DNA from: Cyanobacteria bacterium M_surface_10_m1_298
GTDB lineage: Bacteria > Cyanobacteriota > Cyanobacteriia > PCC-6307 > Cyanobiaceae
Direction of reading: 5' to 3'
Length of the DNA: 33,313 nt
Assembly (NCBI GenBank): GCA_016882485.1
Contig: VGPT01000015.1
Location: forward strand, 1-33,313
Shown: piece by piece, positions 17,552 through 26,502 of the stretch
Layout: each line of letters opens with the position of its first letter
Numbering within the stretch: the stretch's first letter is position 1
Made by a program: the position numbers and the translations under genes
The notes under the pieces: model-generated
The model's input: only the letters and a program-made list of their open reading frames with translations
Databases searched by the model: none
Told to the model about the DNA's origin: nothing

Positions 17552-18025
17552 ATGCGCGCCGATCCCCTTTTGCTTACAGCTGGTGAATGGCTGGGGATCG
17601 CGGGTGGTGGCCTGCTGGTTTTGACCCTGGTGGCCTTCCTGGCGGGCTGGGGCTTTCGCTTTCGCCTGGTGGGGGTGACCAGCTTCACCGTGCTCCTGTC
17701 GCTCTCGTGCCTGGCCTTCGCCGTGAGCTACGCGCCCCGGGTGTCCATTGAAGGAGCGGTGAGCGTGCCCGTTGTCTTTGACAACGGATCTGATCTGGTG
17801 GTGGCAGCAGCGCCGGCCGACCTGCCGGCGTCGAGCTATGAACCCACCGTTGAGCAGGTGGCGCGCAACCTCAGGGGCAGCGGCCGTAAAGGCCCTGTGA
17901 CCGAAGTCCGCCTCAGGCGCGTAGAAGCGCAGGGCGGGGGAACCGACCGTCCGGTGGTGTTGGCCAAGGCACAGCGCACCTGGGCCGACGGTTCGATGGT
18001 GGTGAGCCGCTCGGGAAGCCGTTGA
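17552..18025 (+). CDS. ycf51: Ycf51 family protein (DUF2518)
   Basis: The 157-residue protein has two membrane helices (about residues 12-32 and 43-61) joined by GWGFRFRLVGVTSFT, a segment I recognise as typical of Ycf51. The C-terminal soluble half includes VPVVFDNGSDLVVAAAPADL and a conserved-looking VEQVARNLRGSGR. Ycf51 is found in cyanobacteria and in some algal plastid genomes; its function is not established to my knowledge. The start is 33 bases from that of the divergent TamB-like gene, and its stop TGA is inside the TTGA start overlap of the next gene. Confidence 0.88.
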   Translation: MRADPLLLTAGEWLGIAGGGLLVLTLVAFLAGWGFRFRLVGVTSFTVLLSLSCLAFAVSYAPRVSIEGAVSVPVVFDNGSDLVVAAAPADLPASSYEPTVEQVARNLRGSGRKGPVTEVRLRRVEAQGGGTDRPVVLAKAQRTWADGSMVVSRSGSR

Positions 18026-18435
18026 GCGAGGCGCTCCCATCGCCCTACCCCTTGCCGCCCCACTTCAAGCGGGAGCAGCTGGTGCTGCAAGAGGCTGGCT
18101 GTTGCAGCTGGGCCTCCATCGCAGGCCTGAGCGATGCAGCACTGAATCAACTCTCCCGCCGCGGCGGTGCCCTGGAACGCCAACTGCGCAAACTGCGCGG
18201 CCAGGCCCAACTGGTCGTCGAGCTCCAGCTGGAGCCCTATCAGGCCGCTCTACTGCTCTATGCCGGCATTGCCAGCAGCCGAGGCCTCGCCCAGAGCTCA
18301 CCCCAACAGCTGATCACCCAACTGGGACGGCTGGAACGCTCCTTAACAGGCCTGGCGCCCGCTCGGATCAGCCCCGCGGATGTGCGCGACTGGATCAGCC
18401 GAGCCCAACGGCACCTCAGTCGCTCGATGAAGTGA
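18022..18435 (+). CDS. DUF4332 domain protein
   Basis: The 137-residue product opens with TTG overlapping the ycf51 stop (TTGA), which suggests coupled translation. Two similar helical units are visible: LVLQEAGCCSWASIAGLSDA near residue 20 and LLLYAGIASSRGLAQSSPQQ near residue 77. This helix-hairpin-helix-like repeat with an AGI/AGC turn is the DUF4332 pattern. The function of the family is unknown to me; the fold resembles helix-hairpin-helix DNA-binding units, which does not prove DNA binding. No signal peptide or membrane helix is seen. The start is uncertain because no ATG lies near the 5' end. Confidence 0.72.
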   Translation: MSEALPSPYPLPPHFKREQLVLQEAGCCSWASIAGLSDAALNQLSRRGGALERQLRKLRGQAQLVVELQLEPYQAALLLYAGIASSRGLAQSSPQQLITQLGRLERSLTGLAPARISPADVRDWISRAQRHLSRSMK

Positions 18436-18438
18436 CCC

Positions 18439-18804
18439 TTGGAGAACACAAAGCAGCAAGCAGCAATCTCAAATGATGGTGTGACACAGAACACCATCGC
18501 TGTCGTTCAAGCCGTGAACAAAGCCGGGATTGGTGCACACCTCAAGGCCTTGATTTTGGGCTCAACTCTGCTCAGCGGCCTGTCACCAGTCTGGGCGAAT
18601 TCCAGCCTGCTGGAATCGGTGAAGCAGAACCCCCAGAAAGCCAAGGCCCTCTGCAGCCAACTACGCGCAATCAACGCCCAGGGGCTTTCCTATAACTCTC
18701 CCGAGGCGGTGGCGCAGATCGCACAACAGCAGGGGCTGAGCAACACCGACGCAGAGATTCTCTCCACCTATGTGGTGGGCCTCTACTGCCCCGAAATCCG
18801 CTGA
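18439..18804 (+). CDS. Small exported protein, function unknown
   Basis: The frame opens with TTG at 18439 (121 residues), three bases after the DUF4332 stop. A clear signal peptide lies inside: KALILGSTLLSGLSPVWA and then a likely cleavage before NSS. In-frame GTG codons at 18481 or 18514 would give a conventional signal peptide of about 28 residues from 18514, so the true start may be one of these. The mature part is about 67 residues, mostly helical, with two cysteines (ALCSQL and the C-terminal YCPEIR) that could form one disulfide. I recognise no named family. It sits nine bases before the CocE-type hydrolase gene. Confidence 0.65.
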   Translation: MENTKQQAAISNDGVTQNTIAVVQAVNKAGIGAHLKALILGSTLLSGLSPVWANSSLLESVKQNPQKAKALCSQLRAINAQGLSYNSPEAVAQIAQQQGLSNTDAEILSTYVVGLYCPEIR

Positions 18805-18813
18805 TCAGCCGCT

Positions 18814-20373
18814 GTGGCGGTCTTCGACGATCAGGTTCGCTGCGCAGACGGCATCTCCCTGAGCTGCAGGGTCTGGATGCCTGAGAGTGAAGGCCCGTGG
18901 CCGGCTCTGTTGATGCGGCAGCCCTACGGGAGGGCGATCGCCTCAACCGTCACCTACGCCCATCCCTCCTGGTACGCCCAAGCCGGATTTGCGGTGGTGG
19001 TGCAAGACGTGCGGGGGCGTGGCGATTCGGAGGGAACCTTTCAGGGCTTTTGCCAGGAAGCCTGCGATGGCTCCAGCACAGTGGCCTGGATGCGGCAACA
19101 ACCCTGGTGTGATGGGCGGGTTGGAAGCTACGGATTCTCTTATCAGGGGCTGAGTCAACTGCTGCTGCGTGACCCAGACCAGCTGCCGGATGCCCTGGCA
19201 CCGGCCATGGCCGGGCTGGATGAACGGCTGCACTGGGCCAGTGAAGGCGGATGCCACTGGTGGGCGCTCGGCGTGGGCTGGGGCCTGCAACTTGCAGCCC
19301 AGGGCTGTCAACGGCGCGGCGATGAGCAGGGCTGGCAGGAGATCCGATCAGCTCTCGAGAGTGGGCAGTTTCTCGACAACGGCCGAAGCCTGTTGGAGCG
19401 CTTCGATCCCGATGGAATGGGCCTCGGTTGGTTGCGATTGGATCCCCGCACAAGCGAGGGGTGGCGTCTCCATGCACCGCCCCCTGCCCTGTGGCAGCGG
19501 CCCATGCTTCTGATCGGGGGTTGGCATGACCCCCATCTGCGGGGTGTGTTGGATCTGTGGGAACGCTGCCGAGCGGCGGGGTCGAGTCCGCTGTTGCGCG
19601 TGGGGGCCTGGAGCCATCTGAACTGGGGCGGCGGCCTTGATGCCCTGCAGCTCTCTTTTTTTAAAGCGCACCTCTGCGCTGAGTCCAGCGACCCGAGCCT
19701 CCCCAGCGCACTGATGCAAGAACTCCGCAGCGGTGCGTGGAAAGCGCGCACCCCGGATCAGTGCAGCGGGCAGCGCTGGCGTCTCTCCAGCAACGGCTTG
19801 GCGGCGATCCGAAGCGATGAGGGGCAGCTGGGCGAGGAAGCGGGAGGGCGGGTGGCTCTGGTGCACGACCCCTGGCGCCCGCTACCGGGACGGGGCGGGC
19901 ACCTGGGGCTGGATGCCGGAGTGGTGGAGCGGAGCGATCTGGATCAACGCTCCGATGTGGCCTGCTTCACCAGCGCGCCCTTAGCGGAGCCGTGCGAACT
20001 CCTGGGACAACCCCTGCTGGAGATCGATGCCGCAGCGGATCAACCAGGCTTTGACCTTTGCCTCGCCCTATCGCTGGTCACGGCCGAGGGCCGCGTGATG
20101 CAGCTGTGCACTGGAGTGGCCCGCTTCCTTGGAGAGGAGTGCCTGATCCCACAACGCCGTTGCATCGCACTGCAGCCTGTGCTGGTTGATCTGCAAGCCG
20201 GTGCCCAGCTCAGGCTCTCTATCGGTCTGGCTGCCTGGCCTCAGATCGCCGTTAACCCAGGCAACGGCTCCTTGCCGGAGGGATCGAGCGGATCACGGCA
20301 CCGGGTGATCAGCGTGACCCTGGGGCTGCAGAACGCCAGCTTCAGCATTCGCCCGATGGTTGGGGCAAACTGA
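18814..20373 (+). CDS. CocE/NonD-type hydrolase (X-Pro dipeptidyl-peptidase S15 family)
   Basis: The 519-residue product has the CocE/NonD layout. An alpha/beta-hydrolase domain contains VVVQDVRGRGDSEG at residues 61-74 and the elbow GSYGFSYQG with Ser109 as nucleophile. Asp239 in GGWHDPHLRG and His268 in GAWSHLNWGGG complete the triad, and a C-terminal jelly-roll domain of about 200 residues follows. Relatives cleave esters, acyl groups or X-Pro peptides; the substrate here is unknown. No signal peptide is visible, so it is probably cytoplasmic. It starts with GTG at 18814. In Synechococcus-type genomes I recall such a gene close to glgB, which agrees with this context. Confidence 0.88.
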   Translation: MAVFDDQVRCADGISLSCRVWMPESEGPWPALLMRQPYGRAIASTVTYAHPSWYAQAGFAVVVQDVRGRGDSEGTFQGFCQEACDGSSTVAWMRQQPWCDGRVGSYGFSYQGLSQLLLRDPDQLPDALAPAMAGLDERLHWASEGGCHWWALGVGWGLQLAAQGCQRRGDEQGWQEIRSALESGQFLDNGRSLLERFDPDGMGLGWLRLDPRTSEGWRLHAPPPALWQRPMLLIGGWHDPHLRGVLDLWERCRAAGSSPLLRVGAWSHLNWGGGLDALQLSFFKAHLCAESSDPSLPSALMQELRSGAWKARTPDQCSGQRWRLSSNGLAAIRSDEGQLGEEAGGRVALVHDPWRPLPGRGGHLGLDAGVVERSDLDQRSDVACFTSAPLAEPCELLGQPLLEIDAAADQPGFDLCLALSLVTAEGRVMQLCTGVARFLGEECLIPQRRCIALQPVLVDLQAGAQLRLSIGLAAWPQIAVNPGNGSLPEGSSGSRHRVISVTLGLQNASFSIRPMVGAN

Positions 20374-20395
20374 GCGCCACTCACAGCCCCTCTCC

Positions 20396-21148
20396 ATGCT
20401 GCGCCAGCTGCGCCTTCTCACCGCCGGTCTGGGTGCCTTGACCCTGACCGTGATGGCACCCGGCGTGCTGCCCAGCGCACCGGCGTTGGCCCAGGCCCAG
20501 GCGGCCAACAACCTCACTGTGGATCAAGCCAGGGCCGCCGCGCTGCGCATTCTCAAGGCCGTGCAGAGCGGGGATGCCAATGCGCGCTACGCCCAGTTCT
20601 CTCCGGAGCGGCAGGCCATTACCAGCCCAAGCTTGATCGCCGCCACCATGCGCACGCAGCCCAAGGTGCTCAGCTTTGAACTGCTGAGCGTGCGCAGCGG
20701 CATGGGCAGCAGCACGGTGGAAGCAGAACTCGACACCACCGCAGGCAAGCGGGTGGTGTTCATGGTGCTCAACGGCGATGGCCGGCTTGAGCGCTACTAC
20801 GTCGACCGGGCCGACGATGCCTCCAGTGATGTGGCCCGGCAATTCGTCGTGGCTGTGAGCACCGGCAACTTCATCACGGCCCACAGCTTCCTGAGTCCCA
20901 GCTTCCAAAAGGAGATCAGCCCCGATGCGCTCCAACGCAAGTGGTTGGGCCTTCAGCGGATCACCGGAACGTTCCAGAAGGTGGGCCGCGTGGTGGAAGC
21001 GGAAACCACTCCAGACATGCGTCTGGTGCTGGTGAATGTGGATTTCAACCGCCTGAGCGACAACCTCTACGTGATCCTCAACGATCAAAACGAGATCACC
21101 GGGGTCGATTTTCCTGAGGAACCGGCTGCCGTCGCGCCAGTGCGCTGA
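20396..21148 (+). CDS. Exported DUF3887 domain protein
   Basis: From the ATG at 20396 the product is 250 residues. It begins with a signal peptide: a basic start MLRQLR, a hydrophobic stretch and a cleavage region near ALAQAQA (about residues 33-36). Two similar domains of about 100 residues follow, each with a helix in which residues are lost in '[17 protein letters not shown]' or '[16 protein letters not shown]' style, then a beta-sheet ending in a short DGRLERYYV or [10 protein letters not shown] strand. This is the DUF3887 fold. Function is unknown; an envelope or thylakoid-lumen location is inferred. The longer frame from 20360 overlaps the previous gene and lacks support. Confidence 0.8.
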   Translation: MLRQLRLLTAGLGALTLTVMAPGVLPSAPALAQAQAANNLTVDQARAAALRILKAVQSGDANARYAQFSPERQAITSPSLIAATMRTQPKVLSFELLSVRSGMGSSTVEAELDTTAGKRVVFMVLNGDGRLERYYVDRADDASSDVARQFVVAVSTGNFITAHSFLSPSFQKEISPDALQRKWLGLQRITGTFQKVGRVVEAETTPDMRLVLVNVDFNRLSDNLYVILNDQNEITGVDFPEEPAAVAPVR

Positions 21149-21192
21149 AGAAAACCGGCTTAAGCTCCCAGCCACGCTTTGCGCTTGAACCT

Positions 21193-23535
21193 GTGCTGGC
21201 TCAGCTCGACTGGATGGTGGACGACGCTCAGCGCCTGGCCGAGTGCCGCCACGACCACCCTCTAGCCGTGCTGGGGCCCCACCCGCTCGAGAACGGGCAG
21301 TGGGTGGTGCGGGTCTGGATGCCTGATGCCGAACGGGTGGAGTTGCTGTGCGACGGCAACTCCATTGCGATGGGGAACCCCCATCACCCCTGGATCTTTG
21401 AAGCGGAAGTCCCCCAGGACCCCGGCAGTGGCTATCAGGTGCGGGTCTTGCGGGGAGGCATCGAACATGTCTGCCATGACCCCTGGGCCTTCCGTGAGGA
21501 ATGGATGGGTGAGCTGGACCGCCATCTGTTCGCAGAAGGCAACCACCACCACATCTGGCAACGGATGGGTGCCCATGTCACCAGCCTGAACGGTGTCTCC
21601 GGGGTGATGTTTTGCCTGTGGGCCCCCAATGCCCGCAGCGTGTCCGTGCTGGGCAATTTCAACGGCTGGGATGGCCGCCTGTATCCCATGCAATCCCGCC
21701 TGGGCGGCGGCTGGGAGCTGTTTATTCCAGGGCTCCAGCCCGGAGAGATCTACAAATACGAAATCCGCACCCAGCAAGGGCACTGCTACCAGAAAGCGGA
21801 TCCCTATGGCTTCCGCCATGAGGTGCGCCCCAACCACGGCTCGATCGTCGAATCCCTGGGGGCGTTCCCCTGGTCTGACCGGTCCTGGATGGAAGAGCGG
21901 GACAACCGCAATCCGCTCGACCAGCCGATCGCGGTCTACGAGATGCACCTGGGCAGCTGGATGCATGCCAGCGCCGATGAACCGTTCATCGAGGCCGATG
22001 GCAGCGCCCGGCCTCCGGTACCCGCCGCGGACCTCAAGCCTGGCGCCCGCTTACTCACCTACGCCGAGCTGGCGGATCGGGTGATCCCCTACGTGAAGGC
22101 TCGGGGCTTCACCCACATCGAGCTGATGCCCATCTCGGAGCATCCCTTCGATGGCTCCTGGGGCTATCAGGTCACCGGTTGGTATGCCCCCACCAGCCGC
22201 TTTGGCAAACCCGATGAGTTCCGGGCCTTCGTCGACCGCTGCCATGCCGAAGGCATCGGCGTGATCCTCGACTGGGTGCCGGGGCACTTCCCCAAAGATG
22301 CCCACGGCCTGGCCTTCTTCGATGGGGCCCACCTCTACGAGCACGCGGACCCACGCATCGGCGAGCACAAGGAGTGGGGCACGCTGATCTTCAACTACAG
22401 CCGCAATGAGGTGCGCAACTTCCTTGTTGCCAACCTTGTGTTCTGGTTTGAGCAGTTCCACATCGATGGCATCCGCGTGGATGCGGTGGCCTCGATGCTT
22501 TACCGCGACTACCTGCGGCCCGACGGCGAATGGATCCCCAACGAGCACGGGGGGCGCGAGAACACTGAAGCCGTTCAGTTCCTGCAGCAGGCCAACCATG
22601 TGCTGTTCCAGCACTTCCCCGGCGCCCTCTCCATTGCGGAGGAATCCACCACCTGGCCGATGGTGACCAAGCCCACCGACATGGGCGGCCTGGGCTTCAA
22701 CCTCAAGTGGAACATGGGGTGGATGCACGACATGCTCGATTACTTCGAGCTCGACCCCTGGTTCCGGCAGTTCCACCAGAACAACGTCACCTTCTCGATC
22801 TGGTACGCCTACACCGAGAACTTCATGCTGGCCCTGAGCCACGACGAAGTGGTGCACGGAAAGAGCAACCTGCTGCACAAGATGCCTGGTGACGACTGGC
22901 AGAAGTTCGCCAACGTGCGCGCCCTGCTGGCCTACATGTGGACCCACCCCGGCAAGAAAACCATCTTCATGGGGATGGAGTTCGGGCAGCGGGCCGAATG
23001 GAATGTCTGGGGTGATCTGCAGTGGGATCTGCTCCAGTACGAGCCCCATCTGGGCCTGCAGCGCCTAGTGGATGATCTCAACGTGTTCTACAAAGCCGAA
23101 CCCGCCCTCTGGCGCGACGACTTTGAGGAATTCGGCTTCCAGTGGATCGACTGCAATGACAATCGCCACTCCGTGATCAGCTTCATGCGTCGGGAGAGCA
23201 CCACCGGCCGCTGGCTGGTTGTGGTGGCGAACTTCACCCCCCAGAGCCACTCCCACTACCGCATCGGTGTTCCGCTGGAGGGCTTCTACACCGAGGTGCT
23301 CAATACCGACGCCGAGCGCTATGGCGGCAGCAACCTCGGCAACCTTGGGGGCAAGTTCACCGATGAATGGGGCATCCACGGCTACGAGCATTCCCTCGAT
23401 CTCTGCCTGCCTCCGCTCTCGGTGCTGGTGTTCCAACGGGATGAGAAGCGAAGCCAGGAACGGGATGCTGAAGTTCGTGACGAAGCGCAGGAGACCGGTG
23501 GCTGGACGGCCTCGATCGGGAACTCCTTCGGGTAG
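21193..23535 (+). CDS. glgB: 1,4-alpha-glucan branching enzyme
   Basis: This 780-residue GH13 enzyme adds alpha-1,6 branches to glycogen. The N-terminal half has two carbohydrate-binding modules of CBM48 type; the second starts near [20 protein letters not shown]. The catalytic barrel carries nucleophile Asp430 in [11 protein letters not shown], acid/base Glu483 in [10 protein letters not shown] and Asp551 in [13 protein letters not shown]. The family signature [17 protein letters not shown] is also present. Length fits cyanobacterial GlgB (about 770). The start is GTG at 21193; an in-frame ATG at 21214 is a weaker alternative because the residues before it look like the usual LDWM N-terminus. 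hemE follows 26 bases later. Confidence 0.96.
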   Translation: MLAQLDWMVDDAQRLAECRHDHPLAVLGPHPLENGQWVVRVWMPDAERVELLCDGNSIAMGNPHHPWIFEAEVPQDPGSGYQVRVLRGGIEHVCHDPWAFREEWMGELDRHLFAEGNHHHIWQRMGAHVTSLNGVSGVMFCLWAPNARSVSVLGNFNGWDGRLYPMQSRLGGGWELFIPGLQPGEIYKYEIRTQQGHCYQKADPYGFRHEVRPNHGSIVESLGAFPWSDRSWMEERDNRNPLDQPIAVYEMHLGSWMHASADEPFIEADGSARPPVPAADLKPGARLLTYAELADRVIPYVKARGFTHIELMPISEHPFDGSWGYQVTGWYAPTSRFGKPDEFRAFVDRCHAEGIGVILDWVPGHFPKDAHGLAFFDGAHLYEHADPRIGEHKEWGTLIFNYSRNEVRNFLVANLVFWFEQFHIDGIRVDAVASMLYRDYLRPDGEWIPNEHGGRENTEAVQFLQQANHVLFQHFPGALSIAEESTTWPMVTKPTDMGGLGFNLKWNMGWMHDMLDYFELDPWFRQFHQNNVTFSIWYAYTENFMLALSHDEVVHGKSNLLHKMPGDDWQKFANVRALLAYMWTHPGKKTIFMGMEFGQRAEWNVWGDLQWDLLQYEPHLGLQRLVDDLNVFYKAEPALWRDDFEEFGFQWIDCNDNRHSVISFMRRESTTGRWLVVVANFTPQSHSHYRIGVPLEGFYTEVLNTDAERYGGSNLGNLGGKFTDEWGIHGYEHSLDLCLPPLSVLVFQRDEKRSQERDAEVRDEAQETGGWTASIGNSFG

Positions 23536-23561
23536 GTTCGCGCTTCGCATCCCCATCGCCC

Positions 23562-24620
23562 ATGACCGAAACCGCCCCCCTGCTGCTGCGCGCCGCCCGA
23601 GGTGAGCAGGTGGAGCGTCCTCCGGTGTGGATGATGCGCCAGGCCGGCCGCTACATGAAGGTGTACCGCGATCTGCGGGACCGCCACCCCGGCTTCCGTG
23701 AACGCTCCGAAAACCCCGATCTCTCCTTTGAGATCTCGATGCAGCCCTTCGAGGCCTTCAAGCCGGATGGGGTGATCCTCTTCTCCGACATCCTCACCCC
23801 GCTGCCTGGGATGGGGATCAATTTCGACATCGTGGAGAGCAAGGGTCCGCTGATCCACGACCCAATCCGCACGATGGCCCAGGTGGAGGCCCTGCATGCA
23901 CTCAACCCTGCCGAGAGCATGCCGTTCGTGGGTGAGGTGCTCACCCGCCTGCGCAGCGCTGTGGGCAACCAGGCCGCCGTGCTCGGTTTCGTGGGTGCCC
24001 CCTGGACCCTGGCCGCCTACGTGGTGGAAGGCAAGAGCAGCAAGAACTACGCAGTGATTAAGGCGATGGCCTTCCGCGAGCCTGAGCTGCTGCACAAGCT
24101 GCTCGATCACTTCGCTGAATCGATCGCCGCCTACCTGCGCTATCAGATCGATTCCGGCGCCCAAGTGGTGCAGATGTTCGATTCCTGGGCCGGCCAGCTC
24201 AGCCCCGCCGACTACGACACCTTCGCGGCGCCGTATCAGAAGAAGGTGGTGGATCTGGTGAAGCAGACCCACCCCGATACCCCCTTCATCCTCTACATCT
24301 CTGGCAGCGCTGGTGTGATCGAGCGCATGGCTCGCACCGGCGTCGACATCGTGTCGCTCGACTGGACTGTTGACATGGCCGAGGGTCTGGCCCGCCTGCC
24401 TGAGCACGTGGGCGTGCAGGGCAATGTGGATCCGGGTCTGTTGTTCGGCAGCCACAAGGCCATCCAGGAGCGCATCGACGACACCGTGCGCAAGGCCCGT
24501 GGCCGCAAGCACATCCTCAACCTGGGCCACGGCATCCTGCCCGGCACCCCGGAAGAGAACGGTCAGTTCTTCTTCGAGGCGGGTAAGAGCGTGATGGAGC
24601 GCATCGGAGCGGCAGCTTGA
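23562..24620 (+). CDS. hemE: Uroporphyrinogen decarboxylase
   Basis: This 352-residue cytoplasmic enzyme removes four carboxyl groups from uroporphyrinogen III to give coproporphyrinogen III, on the route to heme, chlorophyll and phycobilins. The N-terminal signature [13 protein letters not shown] is at about residues 20-32, with Arg26 and Arg30 as substrate-binding arginines. The segments [39 protein letters not shown] and [13 protein letters not shown] are all family hallmarks. Length is normal. The stop TGA overlaps the TTG start of the SDR gene (TTGA), suggesting translational coupling. Confidence 0.97.
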   Translation: MTETAPLLLRAARGEQVERPPVWMMRQAGRYMKVYRDLRDRHPGFRERSENPDLSFEISMQPFEAFKPDGVILFSDILTPLPGMGINFDIVESKGPLIHDPIRTMAQVEALHALNPAESMPFVGEVLTRLRSAVGNQAAVLGFVGAPWTLAAYVVEGKSSKNYAVIKAMAFREPELLHKLLDHFAESIAAYLRYQIDSGAQVVQMFDSWAGQLSPADYDTFAAPYQKKVVDLVKQTHPDTPFILYISGSAGVIERMARTGVDIVSLDWTVDMAEGLARLPEHVGVQGNVDPGLLFGSHKAIQERIDDTVRKARGRKHILNLGHGILPGTPEENGQFFFEAGKSVMERIGAAA

Positions 24621-25615
24621 GTTCGGCTCCGGCGCGCATCCTGATTACCGGAGCCAGTGGCTGCGTTGGTCAACACATTGCGGATCTGCTCTATCGGGAA
24701 ACCGATGCGCAGTTGCTGCTGTGGCTCAGAGATCCAGCCAAGCTCACGGCGGTTCCCTCCGATGACCCGCGCATCACTCTCCTGGTGGGAGACCTGCGCG
24801 ATCCGGAACCCCATCGCGCTCTGATTGCCTCTGCCACTCGCATCATTCACACCGCCACCGCCTGGGGTGATCCCGAGCGGGCGCAGCAGGTGAATGTGGT
24901 GGCGGTCAAACAGATGCTCGCTGCCGCAGATCCTGCTGTGCTGGAGCAAGTGGTGTATTTCTCCACCGCCAGCATCCTCAACCGCGATCTGGAGCTGCTG
25001 CCTGAGGCCATGGCCTACGGCACTGAATACATCCAGACCAAGGCCCAGTGCCTGGAGCAACTCGAGCAGCATCCCCTTGCGACTCGGATCGTGGCCGTGT
25101 TCCCCACCCTGGTGTTTGGCGGCCGCGTGGATGGCGGCGGGCGCTTTCCCACGAGCTATCTCACCGCCGGCCTCCAGGAAGGCACCAAGTGGCTCTGGCT
25201 GGCGAAATGGCTCCGGGCCGATGCCTCCTTCCACTTCATTCACGCCGCCGACATTGCCCAGGTCTGCGTTCACCTGGCCACCCATCCCCACCAGGCCAAC
25301 CCTGAACTAGGCCAAGGCTCGGTGCGTCGCCTTGTGCTGGGTCAGCCGGCCGTCAGCGTGAATGAGACGGTCGGTCGGCTCTGCCGCTGGCGCCGCAGCT
25401 GGCTGCCCCCCGTTGGGATCGACCTGCAGGGCTGGTTGATCGAGGGATTGATCAAGCTGCTGCGGATCGAGGTGAATGCCTGGGATCGCTTCTCCATCCG
25501 CCAGCGCCACTTCATCCACGAACCCATCAGCCCACCGGAACGCTTCGGCCTGGTGAGCCATGCACCCACCCTGGAGGCCGTCTTTGAGGACGCGGGCCTA
25601 CGCCATCGAGGCTGA
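24617..25615 (+). CDS. NAD(P)-dependent epimerase/dehydratase (extended SDR)
   Basis: The 332-residue product starts with [20 protein letters not shown], a Rossmann dinucleotide-binding motif of extended SDR type (GASGCVG at residues 12-18). The active-site pair Tyr138 and Lys142 lies in EYIQTKAQ, preceded by [11 protein letters not shown], where a Ser/Thr can serve as the third catalytic residue. The C-terminal half includes [15 protein letters not shown], a common substrate-domain feature. The substrate is unknown; sugar nucleotides or modified sugars are typical. The TTG start overlaps the hemE stop by four bases. It lies between hemE and petJ, but no link to tetrapyrroles can be read from the sequence. 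Confidence 0.88.
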   Translation: MSSAPARILITGASGCVGQHIADLLYRETDAQLLLWLRDPAKLTAVPSDDPRITLLVGDLRDPEPHRALIASATRIIHTATAWGDPERAQQVNVVAVKQMLAAADPAVLEQVVYFSTASILNRDLELLPEAMAYGTEYIQTKAQCLEQLEQHPLATRIVAVFPTLVFGGRVDGGGRFPTSYLTAGLQEGTKWLWLAKWLRADASFHFIHAADIAQVCVHLATHPHQANPELGQGSVRRLVLGQPAVSVNETVGRLCRWRRSWLPPVGIDLQGWLIEGLIKLLRIEVNAWDRFSIRQRHFIHEPISPPERFGLVSHAPTLEAVFEDAGLRHRG

Positions 25616-25636
25616 TCGGAGCCCTGATCACAACAG

Positions 25637-25660
25637 GAGGTTTCAAATGTTGCGAACCTC
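25637..25660 (+). promoter_or_regulatory. Hairpin that pairs away an AGGAGG Shine-Dalgarno in the petJ leader
   Basis: Bases 25637-25642 (gaggtt) can pair perfectly with 25655-25660 (aacctc). The left arm contains four of the six bases of AGGAGG at 25635-25640, the ribosome-binding site of a short ORF that begins at 25647, and the loop contains that ATG. Such pairing could control its translation. This is a reading of the sequence without folding energies, so confidence is modest. Confidence 0.35.
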
Positions 25661-25697
25661 TGCAGCAAGCAGCACAGAGGTCGCATCAGCCCCTTAA
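25647..25697 (+). CDS. Possible 16-residue upstream ORF in the petJ leader
   Basis: An ATG at 25647 follows a perfect AGGAGG (25635-25640) with six bases of spacing and opens a frame coding MLRTSAASSTEVASAP, ending at TAA (25695-25697). It lies in the 106-base gap between the SDR gene and petJ, and its stop is 24 bases before the petJ ATG. petJ itself has no obvious Shine-Dalgarno. The short peptide may be a leader peptide or a tiny protein, or the ORF may be accidental; the very good ribosome-binding site is the only positive evidence. Confidence 0.35.
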   Translation: MLRTSAASSTEVASAP

Positions 25698-25721
25698 TTT
25701 GATCAGGTTGCACGAGCTCCA

Positions 25722-26063
25722 ATGCGCCGTCTTCTTTCCCTGATTGCCCTTTGCCTGGCGCTGGTGCTGGGTGCCACCCCCAGCTTCGCCGCTGATGCCG
25801 ACCACGGCGCTCAAATCTTCTCCGCCAACTGCGCTGCTTGCCACATGGGCGGCGGCAACGTGGTGAACGCCGAGCGCACCCTCAAGAAAGAGGCCCTCGA
25901 GTCCTACCTCGCTAACTACAGCGCCGGTCACGAGGAAGCCATCCAGTATCAAGTCACCAATGGCAAGAACGCCATGCCTGCTTTCGGCGGCAAGCTGAGC
26001 AGCGGTGACATCGCCGACGTGGCTGCCTACGTGGAGTCCATGAGCCAGAAGGGCTGGGCCTGA
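25722..26063 (+). CDS. petJ: Cytochrome c6
   Basis: This 113-residue precursor is exported to the thylakoid lumen, where the mature protein (about 90 residues) carries electrons from cytochrome b6f to photosystem I or to oxidase, in parallel with plastocyanin. The signal peptide is residues 1-23, ending GATPSFA. The heme-binding motif CAACH gives Cys37, Cys40 and axial His41, and Met85 in NAMPAFGG is the other axial ligand. The C-terminal helix IADVAAYVESMSQKGW is typical. It follows the SDR gene after 106 bases holding a possible upstream ORF and is followed by a strong intrinsic terminator, so it is the last gene of this plus-strand run. Confidence 0.95.
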   Translation: MRRLLSLIALCLALVLGATPSFAADADHGAQIFSANCAACHMGGGNVVNAERTLKKEALESYLANYSAGHEEAIQYQVTNGKNAMPAFGGKLSSGDIADVAAYVESMSQKGWA

Positions 26064-26087
26064 TCACCACTCCCCGTTCGCTCCACC

Positions 26088-26114
26088 AAGCCGCCCCAAG
26101 GGGGCGGCTTTTTT
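26088..26114 (+). terminator. Intrinsic terminator after petJ
   Basis: The stem gccgcccc (26090-26097) pairs perfectly with ggggcggc (26101-26108) around a 3-base loop, with two extra A-T pairs at the base, followed by six T (26109-26114). It begins 25 bases after the petJ stop. This is the clearest intrinsic terminator in the window. Confidence 0.9.
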
Positions 26115-26255
26115 AGTGCCTTGCCAGGGGTGGAGAGGGGAGTCATGGTGACCTTGAGCCCCAGCATTCCGGCGATGGCTGATGCGAACCCACTTAGCAA
26201 CACCAGGGCTCAGGCCGTGGTCGACTTTCTCAAGCGGGCAGCAGTTCCGGCCATT

Positions 26256-26272
26256 CCGCCTCTGACAGGCGG
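26256..26272 (-). terminator. Weak hairpin downstream of the minus-strand 66-residue gene
   Basis: Bases 26256-26261 (ccgcct) and 26267-26272 (aggcgg) pair around a 5-base loop, about ten bases beyond the stop of the minus-strand gene at 26282-26482. There is no T-run in the minus-strand direction, so it is at best a weak terminator. Apart from this hairpin and the end of the petJ terminator, bases 26115-26281 show nothing I can support. Confidence 0.25.
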
Positions 26273-26281
26273 TGGAGAGGA

Positions 26282-26482
26282 TCAGGAAACCTCCAGCGAA
26301 CGGCGCTTGGATAACACCGCCAAATAGAGATCTTCATCGACCTCACGGATGTCGTATTCACTCGGCAGGGAGCCGTGGATGTGCCGGTGAACCACCATCC
26401 AGCAGTTGCGCTCAGGATCCCGTGACGAACCGTCGAAAGCGAACGACTCCTGGGCCAATTGCTCAATCAAGGATTCCGACAT
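26282..26482 (-). CDS. Small protein of unknown function, 66 residues
   Basis: The product begins MSESLIEQLAQESFAFDGSS and contains the charged segment EYDIREVDEDLYLAVLSKRR; composition is that of a small soluble cytoplasmic protein, with no signal peptide or membrane helix. I do not recognise a family, although it looks like the small conserved proteins often seen in picocyanobacteria. It lies divergent to an exported-protein gene, with only 20 bases between their starts, so their promoters must overlap each other or lie inside the other gene. The reading frame on the opposite strand (26121-26327) looks less protein-like. Confidence 0.6.
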   Translation of the reverse strand: MSESLIEQLAQESFAFDGSSRDPERNCWMVVHRHIHGSLPSEYDIREVDEDLYLAVLSKRRSLEVS

Positions 26483-26502
26483 CGCTGAGCGCCTGCGTCA
26501 AA

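Noticed and set aside
22051-23049. A 332-codon minus-strand open frame opposite glgB.
   Set aside because: Val/Gly/His-rich composition typical of an antisense shadow; glgB has clear catalytic residues across the same region.
23382-24530. A 382-codon minus-strand open frame opposite hemE.
   Set aside because: No domains, His/Gly-rich and fully antisense to a strongly conserved enzyme.
26121-26327. A 68-codon plus-strand open frame after the petJ terminator.
   Set aside because: It overlaps the 3' end of the more protein-like 66-residue minus-strand gene, and its own composition (Pro/Ala/Gly) and lack of a ribosome site give no support.
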